Position numbers and translations under genes: made by a program
The notes under the pieces: generated by a model
The model's input: the letters and a program-made list of their open reading frames with translations, nothing else
Database searches by the model: none
Told to the model about the DNA's origin: nothing
Assembly (NCBI GenBank): GCA_037013495.1
Contig: CM072806.1
Span: forward strand, 33,318,501-33,382,500
Source: Hippophae tibetana
Lineage: Eukaryota > Streptophyta > Magnoliopsida > Rosales > Elaeagnaceae
Direction of reading: 5' to 3'
DNA: 64,000 bases
In this document: positions 11,204 through 22,958 of the stretch, in pieces
Layout: every line of letters starts with the position of its first letter
How positions within the stretch are numbered: position 1 is the first letter of the stretch

Positions 11204-12282
11204 GTGTATCTACAAGAATGTGACTATAATGTTGGAGCCGAAAATGATCCTGAGATGTTTTCACAGACCATGAGTTTTGAGGTTTCGAACTTATGGTACA
11301 ATGCCATGAAAGAAGAGATGGATTCTATGGCATCTAATCGAGTTTGGGATCTCATCAAGTTGCCTGATGGTGTGAAAGCCATTGGATGTAAATGGGTCTT
11401 TAAAACAAAGAAAGACTCACAAGGCAACATTGAGAGACATAAGGTAAGACTCGTTGCCAAAGGATTCACTTAAAGGGAAGAAATTGACTACATGGAGACA
11501 TTTTCTCTTGTATCTAAAAAATATGCACTTCGTGTGGTCATGGAATTGGTTGCCCATTTTGATTTGGATTTGCATCAAATGGATGTGAAAACGACTTTCC
11601 TTAATGGTAATCTAGAGGAAGAGGTTTATATGAAACAACCTGAAGGATTCTTCTCTAGTAATGGTGAGCATTTGGTTTGTAAGCTTAATAAATCCATATA
11701 TGGATTAAAACAAGCTTCCCGTCAATGGTATTTGAAATTTCATAACATCATCACTTCATTTGGTTTTGAAGAGAATGTCATGGATCAATGTATATACCAA
11801 AAGGTTAGTGGGAGTAAGATTTGTTTTTTAGTGTTATATGTGGATGATATTTTGCTTGCAGCCAATGATAAGGATATGAGTGAGGCATCTTATGACATTG
11901 ACATTAAGATCAATAGAGATAGACTTTGAGGCATCTTGGGTTTATCTCAGGAAACTTATATTAATAAAGTTTTAGAGAGATTTTGGATGAAAGATTATTC
12001 ACCAAGTGTTGCTCCCCTTGCGAAGGGTGATAAGTTGAATTTGGACCAATGCCCAAAGAATGATTTTGAAAGAGAACATATGAAAACCATTCCATATGCT
12101 TCAGTCGTTGGAAGCTTGATGTATGCTCAGGTCTGTACCAGACCTAACATTGCATTTTTTGTTAGAATGCTAAGGAGATATCAGAGTAACATAGGTGTTG
12201 ACCATTGGAAAATTGCAAAGAAAGTGATGAGATACCTACAAGGAACCAAGGATTATATGCTCATGTATAAACAAACCGATGA
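11204..12282 (+). pseudogene. Copia A reverse transcriptase, with in-frame stops
   Basis: One frame carries the copia RT domain: MDSMASNRVWDLIKLPDG, GCKWVFKTKKDSQGNIERHK, the DVKTTFLNGNLEEEVYMKQP fingers/palm segment, SIYGLKQASRQWY, and the catalytic YVDD at 11837-11848. The DV(K)TTFLNG motif and both YVDD aspartates are intact, but TAA at 11471-11473 and TGA at 11927-11929 interrupt the frame. After the second stop the thumb/connection region continues (LERFWMKDYSPSVAPLAKGD, SLMYAQVCTRPNIAF). RT would copy element RNA into cDNA within the particle. Confidence 0.9.
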
Positions 12283-12744
12283 ACTGGCTACTCTGATGCG
12301 GACTTTGCTGGCTATGTTGATTCACTAAAATCAATACCTAGTTACATTTTCATGCTTATTGGTGGAGCTGTGTCTTGGAGGAGTTCGAAACAGTCCTTAA
12401 CTACTACTTCCACTATGGAGGCCGAGTTCATATCATGTTTTGATGGTGTATGGTTGAAGAGTTTCATTTCCGGGCTTAGAGTAGTTGACTCTATTTCTAG
12501 GCCATTAAGATTGTACTGTGACAACTCAGCTGTTGTATTTATGGCTAAGAACAACACAAGTGGTAGTAATAGTAAACACATTGACATTAAATACTTGTTC
12601 ATAAGAGAACATGTTAAGGAAAAGAAAGTGGTCATTGAGCACGTAAGCACTGAGTTGATGATTGTTGATCCTTTGACTAAAGGCATGCTACCAATGAAAT
12701 TCAAGGACCATGTAGAGAAAATGGGAATTGGTTCCAATTTGTAA
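12283..12744 (+). pseudogene. Copia A RNase H domain, frameshifted from RT
   Basis: The frame changes near 12283. The RNase H start (YSDADFAGYVDS) is in a different frame from the RT just upstream. It continues with GGAVSWRSSKQSLTTTSTME, a RLYCDNSAVVFMA segment and HIDIKYLFIREHV, all copia RNase H signatures, including the Asp of SDAD, the Glu of MEAEF and the Asp of YCDN. It ends with MGIGSNL and a TAA at 12742-12744, the usual 3' end of a copia polyprotein. Confidence 0.88.
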
Positions 12745-13010
12745 ATGTATATATACAATTTATTAATGAAACTCTTATATATTATGATATTTTCTCATAT
12801 TCATGTGCACCTTAATTTATTTGAGAAAATATATATTTTATTGGAGCAAGAATAAATATAGGATTTATTCATTAATTTTCGTTACCACATAAAGTTTAGT
12901 ACTTGAGAAACTAAATATATTGTAATACATGGAAGATAATACTCGTTCTTAAAGGACCTATCGCTATGATTCATGTATTTTGTTACTCAAGAGAATTTCA
13001 CTTAACGTTT

Positions 13011-13430
13011 GCACCAGTGGGAGAATGTAAATTAGAGTGGTGCAACGTAAAGTGAACCATGGTAACGATTCGGTTTCGTCAGAACCGTACGTCGGTTCTG
13101 AAACCGAATGAGGTTCTTGATGGAAGAACCTTAATAAAGCATTGGGTCCTCTCACTATTAACTGCAAGAATTCAGATACACCATCAAAACACATAGAATA
13201 AGTGTGAGAAACAGTGAGAACATCAAATTGAAAATTCATTGGAATTTCCGTGTAAGTATTGAAATTTGATCAATGATAGGAGCTATGTTTTCAATCCAAT
13301 TTTATTTTCGCTACATTTAAATACGTTCATATAATTTTCTGAATGTTTTTGGATTGAATTGTATTCTTACATAGGGAGGATATTCTCCATTAGAATTTTA
13401 GAAAAATTGTGAGGATTGGATATTTACCAC
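13011..13430 (+). repeat. Polypurine tract and start of the 3' LTR of copia A
   Basis: AGTGGGAGAA ends at 13025 and is directly followed by TGTAAATTAG at 13026. This is the usual copia arrangement of polypurine tract and TG-starting LTR, about 280 bases after the pol stop. The right LTR end is not clear, and 13430 is only where the sequence turns to featureless AT-rich DNA. The LTR start contains an imperfect palindrome at 13068-13109. Confidence 0.55.
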
Positions 13431-14182
13431 TAACGAATAATATATATTTAATGTTATAAATTAATAAAATTTATATTTAAAAATAAAATAAATATAAAAT
13501 TACTCTTAATATAAAAACTATTTGTTTTAATGATAGTTAAAAAATCAAAATAAAATATATTTTTAAGTAAATATATGAGAAGTCATATAAAATGGTAAGA
13601 AGTTTAAATTATAGGATTTAATAGGGCGGAGAGTATGATCCCCTGACCCAACCACAAAGTTATTTTCCCTATCGATGAAAAATCGAATTTTATCAACTGT
13701 TACTTGTCCTATAAAAAATTTGACAACATTAGTAAGAGTAACAAATGTGTTATACTTAAAAAAATTGAAATATATAAAATTATTATAAAATCCTTTATAA
13801 TAAATATTTAAACCAGAATTCAATAACTTGTATGACATAACAAAACTACTAAAACTTAATACCTCTAACAAATATTAAATAATTATTGTAATAAATTAAA
13901 TATTTACTATTGTTTTAATTTTTCAAGATCTTATTTTTAATTGGAATTTTTTTATTATAACCTCTTATTAAAATTTTCCATTTTTTATTTAAAAACTATG
14001 GTCGATTTCTATAGACTTTTAATAAATAAAAAAGTAAATTTCATATTAAAACTAATCTTATAGTTTTATAGAGTAATACTAAAGTAGGGCTATTAGAATA
14101 TTAGTTTAAACATATGGAACTAAAAATAACTTCTTCTTTTTAAACATATTACAGTAATACTAAAATAGGGTTAATAATCTTC
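13431..14182. other. AT-rich spacer between copia A and copia B
   Basis: No coding motif, RNA gene or recognisable repeat seen. The last part may include diverged sequence of the 3' LTR of copia B. Confidence 0.4.
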
Positions 14183-14330
14183 TGATTTCTGTCTATTATA
14201 TAAACTATATAAAAGAATTCTATATAACGAAATAAATCTCAAAATAAATGGATATAAACATAGAAACAAATATGGAAACAAATATTGAAATAAATGGAAA
14301 TAAATATGGATAAAAAGCTGTCTATTGACA
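14183..14330 (-). repeat. 3' LTR of copia B (partial)
   Basis: It shares the order of GATTTCT, TTATATRAA, AAGAATTCT and repeated AAATAAATGGAAATAAATAT blocks with the 5' LTR at 34728-34935. It ends TGACA at 14330 (start TGTCA... on the minus strand), directly preceded on that strand by a purine tract (GAGAGGGG). The far end is diverged or truncated. Confidence 0.6.
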
Positions 14331-14344
14331 ACCCCTCTCAAATT

Positions 14345-14640
14345 AATGTGGGTTGATCAACATGCATTAATTTTTTACTTAGAAAGCAATGTTGATGACG
14401 AGTGAGAGCCTTGGTGAAGATATCACCAATTTGTAGTTAAGTAGAAATGTGTGAAATAGTGATAACACGAGCTTCAAAAGCTTCACTGATAGAGTGACAA
14501 TTGACTTCAATATGATTTGTACCCTCATGATAGATAGGATTGCATGTAATCTAAATAACACTTGTATTATCAGCATGTAAAGGTGTAAGATCGGTCTCAA
14601 AGAAGTCTAACTTAACAAGTAAACCTTGAAGTCAAATAAT
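14345..14640 (-). pseudogene. Copia B RNase H C-terminal fragment
   Basis: Across frames the minus strand encodes DNTSVIQITCNPIYHEGTNH, then an IEVNCHSISEAF-like stretch and DIFTKALTRHQHCFL. These are the copia RNase H signatures that in the family read as HIEVDCH and DIFTKAL. Frames are broken, so only relics remain. Confidence 0.7.
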
Positions 14641-14779
14641 TTCGAAATAAGAAAGAGACATCACTCGGTACTTAGATTTTATAGATGACTTAAAAAATCT
14701 ATCTTGCTTTTTACTCCCGAGGAGATCAATACATCACCTAAGAACACACATTAGCTAGTGATGGTGCGATGTGTATCAG

Positions 14780-15700
14780 TACAACCAGTCAAATCAATAT
14801 CGCTATAAGCAACAAGACGAGGAGAATTTCCCATAGGAAAGAATAATACATGAGTAGAAGTGTCCTAAACATAGCATATGATCCTATGGATAGCAACCAA
14901 ATACAGGTGACAAGGAGTTTGAAGAAATTGGCTGACTTGTTATATAGTAAAATAAATATTTGGTCTAGTGATGGTGAGATAGACAAGGCTACACACCAGT
15001 TTTAGATATAAACTAGGATCAACAAGTAAGTCACTCTCATATTTGCAAAGCTTGAAATTTAATTTCATGCAAGTATCGATAGAGGTAGCTTCCTACAATC
15101 CAACTGTAGCCACCAAATCACTAGCATACATATGTTGATTTAGTGAAATACTAGAGGGACTACGATGCACCTCAAGATGAAGAAAATACATAAGAGACCC
15201 AAGATCTTTATATGAAATAATTTTGAGAGATGGGTCTTGACCAAGACACATAAAGCAGAATCACAACTAGTAATCACAATATCATCAACATAAACCAAAA
15301 GAAAAACAATACCCATGTTTGATTTCCGAAGAAACAATGATGTGTCATACTTGATCTACTTAAAGGAAAATTCTAATAAAGTACTTTAAAATTTATCAAA
15401 CCATGCCCACAGAGCTTGTTTGAGACCATAAAGAGAGCGACTAAGTTTACACATATTGGTGGTCAGAGAGGGAAATAATCTTAAGGGTGGCTTCATATAA
15501 ATACATTCTTTAAGATCTCTATAAAGGAAAGCATTCTTAACATCCATTTGATGTAGTGGAAAAACATTGGGAGTAGCAAGAGCTAGGATTATTCAAATAG
15601 TAGTCATCTTAGCCACAAGAGCAAAGGTCTCCTTATAAATGACACCATATTCTTGATTGTTCCCAAGGACAACAAGCTAAGCTTTATAACGATCCAAACT
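14780..15700 (-). pseudogene. Copia B reverse transcriptase relic
   Basis: The minus-strand segment 15337-15140 encodes FLLVYVDDIVITSCD, with the catalytic YVDD and the following KTHLSKLFHIKILG segment of copia RTs. Upstream on that strand (near 15540-15400) are ECIYMKPPLRLFP and SRSLYGLKQALWAWFDKF. Downstream are shorter connection-domain relics. Frame changes and stops are frequent. The YVDD itself is preserved. Confidence 0.8.
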
Positions 15701-16295
15701 TCCATCAGAGTAAACCTTGATTAAGTAAACCCATTTGCAACATAGAAGAACTATAGTGGAGGGACAAAGCTCAATGTCCCAAGTGTGATTTTCCTCTAGA
15801 GCATAAATTGTTTTCCTGCATAGCTTGTCGTCAACAGCTATGCTTGACAGCATAAGGGAATATCAAAATTGGATAATAAAATAGTAAGAGTTGAAAGAGA
15901 ATTTCTGGAAGAAAACCCATACCCATCTGAGGGTACAGACACTGAAGAAGAGCGATGTACCAAATGCTTTGGAGGGGCTACAACTGACTGATTTTGGTGT
16001 ATGTTAGGATCAAATATTGGGTGAGCCACCAGAAGAGACCATGGGAAAGAACTGACTTGAGGAAGATCTGTGAATTGTTGCTCAAGGTGAGGAGGACCAT
16101 AGTAGAAGAAGAGGGTGAAAATGACACAAGAAAGAAATTTTGGTTTTCAAAGAAAATAACATTCCTAAAAATGCATGTACGATGTAATGTATAGCAAACA
16201 AATCCCTTTTGACACATATTATATCCTAAGAATGCACATCTAACAAATTGATTAGATAATTTGTCACTTATGAGAAGGTAGATGAAAAAACATTT
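15701..16295 (-). other. Degraded copia B sequence between integrase and RT
   Basis: This is the proline/serine-rich linker of copia Pol, read on the minus strand, with relics such as SSSVSVPSDGYGFSS. Only low-complexity, frame-broken sequence remains. Two overlapping open frames on the plus strand here have no recognisable domain. Confidence 0.45.
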
Positions 16296-16743
16296 TCAAC
16301 TAATGTTATGAAGATTATTGTAACTAGGTTGCTTAGCAAACAAGCAAAAATAGGGAGACTCTATGTGTAAAACTTGGAAAGGTAAATGATTAATCAAGTG
16401 AGTAGCAATATTTAGAGTCTTAACCGAGAACATGGATAGACTATAAGATTCTAATAAGAGAGTATGTACCATATCAAGAAGATGATGACATTTTCGATCG
16501 TCTACTACATTTTGTTGAGAAGTAGCAAAACATGAACGTTGATGGATAATACATTTAGAAGCCAAAAATACTTGAAACACAGTACACAAATATTCACCAC
16601 CATAATATATGCATAATGTCTTAATATTTGTAGAAAATTGATTTTCAACATATACTAAAAAGTCAATGAAAATACAAAAAACCAAGTGAATCTGCTATGA
16701 TCATCAATGAAAGTCATATAGTATTTAAATTGTTCATGTGAAC
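16296..16743 (-). pseudogene. Copia B integrase catalytic core relic
   Basis: From 16743 downward the minus strand encodes FKYYMTFIDDHSRFTW, then ENQFSTNIKTLCIYYGGEYL, IIHQRSC and LLDMVHTLLLES. These are the core segments around the catalytic D,D-35-E residues. The second Asp position reads YYGGEY where the family has a D-GGEY type motif, so the catalytic Asp is lost. The preceding half of the integrase lies at 18546-18832, beyond an inserted LTR-like sequence. Confidence 0.75.
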
Positions 16744-18545
16744 TGATAACTGTATTTTATACAGTTATTTTCATCTATTTTATTAATTATAATTTCTATG
16801 TTTTTTACATTTTTAGTTAATTTTTAATTAATTAAATTAATATTTACTATTAGTTTTTAATAAATATATTTTTAAGAAAATTAATGAATTTGAACAAAAA
16901 AGGACTTAATTGCAATTAATAAAAGCTAAAAATATAATTTGAATTATAAGTGGGCGAAATTGCAAATATCAAAAGATTAGAAGTTAATTTGAATTAAATT
17001 TGAGGATTAAAATGCAATTAAGGAAAGTTGATTTTTTTGCACAAGAGAAGGACGCCACTCGCGCCATTATGCACGAGCGACATGCACCATACGATCAAGA
17101 AATTAACGGTCACGATCAGGAGCGTGTAATGCATACGCAACAAAAGCGATTGGACACAGATTTTCCTAGATGCACGCTGCACGGTGCACAGAGTGGGAAC
17201 CTCATATCGGTGGCACAGAATATTCTCCTGAGGCACATCTCATCGTTCACCGTTGGATCAACTTTGAACAATCCAGATTCGTACACGAGTGGAATCAAGC
17301 TATCTCGCACCGAATAACACGCATATATCCCGTGCGATGCGGTTAATCGAAGAAGCGTGTTCCGTCGCGTTCAACCGAATACGAAGCTACCATGTGTTTC
17401 CTTAATCTTCCAGTCAATCATATGGCGACACGTGGCATACATTTTATGAAATCAAAACACAGAAATTGACGCACTCTTTATTATCTCCATGTGTGTTTAG
17501 CTTTTATCATTGTCCACATTTCTGTCCCCCACATGTATTTTTATATAAAAAAATAGTTGTTTAGGGGTGATATATTTGGAGATGCGAGGAAAGATGATGG
17601 AGTTTTTAGTTTTGGTTTTACTTTTTCAATTTTTTCATTTTTTCAGTTCGTCTTAATTTTTAGTTTCTTCTCTGCGTGTTCTCTACAACACGTAGAAAAC
17701 TTTTCTTTAACTATTTATGTTGTTATTTTCTTAGGAAATAGAGAGAAAGAAGACATCGAAGAAGAAGAAAAGGGAAGAAATTTATTTTTCGTTGAGGAAT
17801 CGTGAAAGAGTTTCTCCTAATCTTTTTCTTTTAAATTTTATTTCTCTAAAATGTCTGATTATTGTTGTATTGTAATTTTAATTTCTACTATGAACTAATT
17901 TATTTGTTCTAGGGTTGTAGTGTAGCTTAAATTATGAAACTTGAATTAATTATTTTTGAATGATATATGTAAAGGTTTTAAGTTGTTTATTTTATCTGCG
18001 ATTAATGTTTTTAATTATCGGAAGATTAATTAATTGATTTGTGATATTTAAATAAACTTAGAAAATGCATTTTTGTGTGTTGCTTATGATAAAATAACAT
18101 ATATATATAAGAGATAGGAATATACTTTTATTGTATGTGTAGCTATTTGAGAATTAGAACTTAATAAATCTCGTTGAATTTAATTCTCATAGGAAAATAG
18201 GGAATTATTTTAGCGAGATGTGTTTGTATGGAGCTCGGAAGAGATATATGGATAAATTAGGAGTTCTTGGTTAACAACTTAAAATACGAGAACATAAATC
18301 AAGAAAAAAAATAAAATGATTCAAGTGGATTAATTTGGTGAAATTGCAATCCTAGAATTTTCTTATAAACTGTTATAAAATTTAGTTAGTCAAACTGCAT
18401 CAAACTATTGACTTTTTGGATAAAATCAGGTTGAAACAATTTTAGTAAATAACGAACACTAGTAACAAATCTTTGTGGAACGATATTTTACTTATCTTAT
18501 TATTACTTGTGACCGTGTATACTTGCACGTTTTTATGTTCTCTAA
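16744..18545 (+). repeat. LTR-like insertion (1.8 kb) in copia B integrase
   Basis: Starts TGATAACTG and ends in a CTTGCACGTTTTTATGTTC context. The segment interrupts the integrase reading of copia B, which resumes on the other side. It contains a moderately GC-rich part (17040-17420) with a CCGTTGGATCAA motif often found in plant gypsy LTRs, a TATA-like stretch near 17542, and CT/GA-rich leader-like sequence. No primer site or coding region is present, so it is probably a solo LTR of another gypsy family. The right terminus lacks an obvious CA and I could not confirm a target duplication. The open frame at 17557-17805 has no known domain. Confidence 0.5.
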
Positions 18546-18832
18546 AAGAGACAACATGAAATAATTGGCAAAAGTACCAAAACATCACTATGGATAAGAT
18601 CAAAGATATGAGAAGCTCTATTAGCATGCAAAGGAAATGGAAGAGTTTTTCTTTTACCAAGTTTACAAGAATCACACTCAAGAGAAAAAAAATGTTCTTT
18701 ATTACCAAGAAAGCACGAGTTCAATATATGAGAGAAGATTTGAGTATTGGGATGGCCTAAATGACGATATCATACCATACTTAGATCATGAACATTATTA
18801 CAAGCAAAATACTTAATAGAAGTGAAAGTTTA
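18546..18832 (-). pseudogene. Copia B pre-integrase and integrase N-terminal relic
   Basis: The minus strand encodes a MVWYRHLGHPNTQIFSHI-type segment (around 18780-18730), CDSCKLGKRKTLPFPLHANR, and HIFDLIHSDVLVLLPIIS. These correspond to the gag-pre-integrase domain, the second half of the HHCC zinc-binding domain, and the first catalytic Asp (HSD) of the integrase core. Two frames are needed, so it is frameshifted. Confidence 0.8.
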
Positions 18833-21800
18833 TAAAATATGGACCTGATTAACCTAGAGGAGGGTGAATAGGTTATTTTTAATTTTATCAAGTTTGTAAT
18901 TTAATAACCTAAACAAAGCGGTCAGATATGTAATCGTGTGTAAGAGTAAAGTGCGGAAATTATAACACACGATATTTTTAGGTGGAAACAACCTAGGCCA
19001 CAACAATGACCTAAGAGGAAAACCATCGGTCCACCGGACCACCTAAATTTCCACTATGAAAATCAAATGTTCAAGTACAAACTCGATCTTATGCTACCCT
19101 CCCTAGGATATTGCCCCAATGTACTTTACTTACGAGCCTCTGCTATGTTTTCATAGTTTCCAATATTAGCGTGAGCGGTTTCCAGAACAACGTTCCAATA
19201 AGCTCCCTACAAATCAGATCGTTCACAAAACAACTGCAAAATAGTTAGCACAAAAAACACAAGTGCCCGTGTGTGTTCTAGAGCGGATTTAACAATGAAT
19301 AATCCTAACTAGATGATTCAAAATATATGTTATTTAAATCAAATCAACTAGAATATTTTAGAACAAAAAGATTACCCATAATTTCAATAAAAATAACATC
19401 TTTGAAATTTAATAATTAAATCAAATAATCATGATCGCTCATACAATAATTTAATTTAAATATGCAAGATAATAATCAAATAATAAACTATATGAATATG
19501 AGAAGTAAAAAATAATAATCATCAATTTATAATTATATCAATTAATATCTCTTCTCATATATATCTTCACTCAAATACCATACATATATATTATCTAAAA
19601 GTTGTCGCTAACCTTAATTATATATATATATATGTTACCGTATATAACATTACAGAGCAAGCCAAAGTCCACTACTGCTAATCTTTCCCAAAATTAATTA
19701 GATATATATATTACTTATATTACATTCAGCGTGAACACAGTAAGCCTAAGTAAATATATATAAATGTATATTACCTATATCGCGCAGCGTGAAGACAATT
19801 AAGTTCCTATGTAGTTCCTCTAATTTTTCTTTTCTTTTCTTTTCTATCGTTTTCTGCAGCACCATGATAAGTGCGCAAAAAACACTAAAATTACCATGAT
19901 TTTATACACATTAATTGATTAAAAATATATATTTATATGATTTTAACATATATTTATATAAAATTATCTTTTCGGAATCACAGGTATTTTTATTGTTTTT
20001 CAAGTATTTTCGCTTAAAAACATAACTTAAAGACTCAAAAAGGAATACTGGAGACAATACATCACAAATATATTCATAAATAAATGAGGAAAGGTCAACA
20101 AATATAGAAAAATTCCAAAATGGGTCAAAAATGAGGAAATCGCGCACGGAGCTGCCCAGCCATGCCAGCCCGCACGCGCCAGTGCCCAGCCACCCCGAGC
20201 AACGAATGTGCGCCAGCTCTCCAATTCGCGCACGCTGTGCGCACCCCAACTCCACTCTGCGTGTGCCGCTTCCATCTGCGCCCCAATCCGTGCCCTGTCG
20301 CCCCCACGTCATACTAACATCATCATTTACTACTCCGCGTTTCCACCATTTTTTATCATTTTTTCACCCACTTTTTCTTCCCATCCTCACCTATAAACAC
20401 CCACATTCTCTTCATAAATAAACACACCTCAAAACACACCTTCTCTTCTCTTAGTTTCTCTCATTTCTTAGTTTTTTTAGTTTTCTAGTTTTTTCTTAGT
20501 TTTTAGCTTTTCTTAGTTAGTTTTTCTTAGTTTTAGAGTTCTTCTCTCTTTGAGAAGAACTAGTTATGTTTTTGTAATTAATTTGCTTTTCGATTCAATA
20601 AATGGGAGTTCAAATTCCGTTTGAAAGTTTTCCAGCAACGGGAATAGCATCGAAGTACTGTAAGGATTTTATTTTCTTTACAGTTATTTTTTATGCTTTA
20701 TTCTTACATGTTATATTTAATTTGTCTATGATTAAATTTACATTTGCTCACTGTTTGTAAACATGATATAATAATAACGTTGTTATGCTTGCTAAATATT
20801 AAATAGGTAAAAATCTTTAAAATGAATTGATTTTATTTTTATTCAATATTTTATATTAAGAATGTTAGAGAGATATATATTATTTTTCATTACAAACTTA
20901 AATCTGAAAATTAAATTCTTAGGTTTAATTTGGACACCTTGAATAAAGTTTAAACTGTCTAACCCCACCAAAGGTGGCATTTAAATGGTTTATTTTCAAT
21001 CTCTTAGAAAAAGGAATTAATTTAATTAACCAAATTAGTTATCAACCCCACCTATAGGTGTTAATTGATTTGTTTAGTTAACAAAGAATATCTAACCCCA
21101 CCAAATGTGGTATTCATATAAAAAAGAGAGAATCAATAAATATCAATTTATATCTTCAATAACCTAAATAATATGAACAAGCATAATTAACTTAGTTATT
21201 ATATCCATAAATACTCCACTATTAGAAATGATAAAATTTTCATAAATGTTTATTGAATCTTTATCTATGTTTATTTTTATGTTATTAGATTATTAACACA
21301 AAAACCAAGCTATCATGACGTTTAGGATTTAATTTTGTTTTTAAAAGTTTGAATAATAAATTAAAAACCAAATATATTCCTTCCTTAGATCGACCTTGGG
21401 AGTATACTTATCATTTTCTATGAAATGATTCGTGCACTTACGAGAATTTTATAAATATAAAACCAAAGTATTAGTAGGATCGACGATGCTGATTTTTGTT
21501 CATCACAACACATGATCAGTTTCAACTTCTATTACCCTAACACCCCCACTAACCCTATGTATAAATATATATAGATAACGATAACCTACTAGGGTTAGAA
21601 TATTTTGGGCTAAATTATTCAAGGCCCATTCAAAGCCTTAAAAAATATATTTTTAAATCACATCTTAAAATATTTAAGACACATAAAAAATATTTAAGCA
21701 CCAAAAATTATTTTAGATTTATGAACATGTACTATTAAATGTATAAATGCAATCATATGTGTCGTAATTATAAAAGATATATTTGGAATACGATTATCTG

Positions 21801-21902
21801 AAACTTGAGCATTTGTTCGGCTTTTCTGGATGGACTTGATAGCAAGCTTAAAAACAAATTTATAGGTAAATATTTTTTCCACCAAAATAGCCAATACTTA
21901 TA
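18833..21902 (-). repeat. Copia-type LTR (about 1.43 kb) in reverse, interrupted by a solo LTR
   Basis: This is the inverted homologue of 42213-43671. Shared parts include the end TGAAAGTTTATAAAATATGG, the GGTGAATAGGTTATTTTTAA block, a CACACGATATTTTTAGGTGG block, the ATGCTACCCTCCCTAGGATA block and the start TATAAGTATTGGCTATTTT (TGTGAGTGTTGGCTATTTT in the other copy). A CTATTCACCC...CTAGG context near an LTR end followed by TTTCA resembles SIRE/Maximus-type copia LTRs. Neither copy is followed by the expected primer site, so both look like solo LTRs. The copy is split by 19865-21505. Confidence 0.65.
19865..21505 (+). repeat. Solo LTR of the TGATGAG family (1.64 kb)
   Basis: Starts TGATAAGTGCGC and ends GTTCATCA. 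The flanks CACCA (19860-19864) and CAACA (21506-21510) are a 5-bp duplication with one mismatch. It has the GC-rich segment (20130-20310), TATA box near 20390, an R hairpin with stem GTTCTTCTC / GAGAAGAAC (20539-20560) and the three CCCCACC palindromes (20960-21110). It lacks about 0.2 kb present in other copies: the sequence jumps from the CTGAAAATTA segment to TTCTTAGGTTTAATTTGG near 20910. No primer site or internal region follows, hence solo. Confidence 0.88.
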
Positions 21903-22094
21903 GTCTTTACAAGAAGAAACTCGAGAAAGTGCTGGAATATGTAAAAATAGTAGAAATCAGTGCCCCACTTTAGGTCCCTTCACGATTGGCTTCCCCATTA
22001 CCTGGTCCTGCCTAACACAACCATCACAAGAAAAATTAATATCACAATTGTTATCAATTAATTGACCAACAAAAATGAGATTTGCGGAAAGTTG
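21903..22094 (-). pseudogene. Copia B protease to pre-integrase segment
   Basis: The minus strand encodes SANLIFVGQLIDNNCDINFS, then DGCVRQDQVMGKPIVKGPKV. This is the region between the protease and the gag-pre-integrase domain in copia polyproteins (family pattern NLISVGQL...VQDQ.TGK). It continues copia B from 33215 and is followed on the minus strand by the inserted copia-type LTR. Confidence 0.8.
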
Positions 22095-22938
22095 CAGAGC
22101 AATAATGATGGAAATATGGAAACCAAATGGAGTATGGACCCACTTGAAGTACCATTTGGTTCAATTATAATAGCATGGGCAAAGAGATTCAAGGATGCTT
22201 TGAATGGGCTGATGCAAACAGTTTGAGCTCAAGCCAATTCTTGTAAGCTTATGGAGGAAGGCCCACATGTTCATAAAATATGTGTTAACATACTGCAAAT
22301 TCTAGAATAATCTAGCAAGAAAATTTGAAATAATTAGTGGATTAAATTTGAATAATATGTGGAATTGTTTTTAATTTTTAGATCACACAAATAAGGCATT
22401 TGCCAATTAATTTTAGTTTCATTTTTCTAATCTTAGGTGTTTGATTTAGAGAGATTTGGTTGTATTCTTTACCATTTTGGGCATGTGATTTGGAGAGAAA
22501 GAAATTTAGTTGTATTCTTTACCATTTTGGTCATGTAACTTAAGGGGGAAGAACCTAGAAATTTCCTTTAGTTTATATTTCCTTTTTTTCTATTTTTGAT
22601 AGTTTCCCTTTCCGATATGGGCGTGTAAGGAATGTAATAGCCTATAAAGAGGCCTTTTCAATTCATTAAAAATGAGAATTTTTCATATAAAAAATTGTGA
22701 GAGTAAAATTTCTCTTTGGTTTTTTGAAGAACTTTTTGAACTTCTCAGATATTTCTATAGCATTCGTACCTCGACTTATCAATCAAGTCTCTATTCCTTG
22801 ATTGTGTAATCTTCCTTATACCAAGGTTCACATGTATTTATAGGTGTTGTGTTGTTGTTTCCATCCAAATCTGTAGTAGAACAACCTAGGAACTAAATTT
22901 TGTTACAGGTTCATCACATATTGGTGTGGTTCGTATCA
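22093..22938 (+). repeat. 5' LTR of gypsy C (left boundary uncertain)
   Basis: The right end CGTATCA lies three bases before the primer site. The LTR holds a TATA-like CCTATAAAGAGGCC at 22640-22655 and a duplicated TTGTATTCTTTACCATTTTG motif (22460 and 22510). The left end is placed where copia B stops. The first roughly 180 bases encode a WAKRFKDALNGL stretch resembling the C-terminal tail of some plant gypsy polyproteins, so the true LTR may start later and part of this could be pol tail. Confidence 0.55.
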
Positions 22939-22941
22939 TTT

Positions 22942-22958
22942 TGGTATAAGAGCCAAGG
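22942..22958 (+). other. Primer-binding site of gypsy C
   Basis: TGGTATAAGAGCCAAGG has one change (A for C at the seventh base) from TGGTATCAGAGCC, complementary to initiator tRNA-Met. Confidence 0.75.

Larger units (their letters stand above)
3491..13430 (+). mobile_element. Degenerate Ty1/copia retrotransposon A, split by a 4.36-kb insertion
   Basis: Order of parts: primer-binding site (3491), long leader, gag (4522), protease, integrase, reverse transcriptase, RNase H (to 12744), polypurine tract and 3' LTR start (13026). Protease-integrase-RT-RNase H is the copia order. The pol region is interrupted after the integrase MVRSM motif by an inverted LTR pair (6235-10594) flanked by GTATG duplications, and the integrase resumes at 10600. 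At least three in-frame stops and two or three frameshifts make it non-functional. The 5' LTR is not recognised. The leader ends with an acceptor-like TTTAATTGCAG near 4460-4470, suggesting a spliced leader, which is an inference. Confidence 0.85.

Noticed and set aside
17557..17805. Possible small membrane protein gene
   Set aside because: Phe-rich frame inside an LTR-like insert, no homologue recognised, low-complexity composition.
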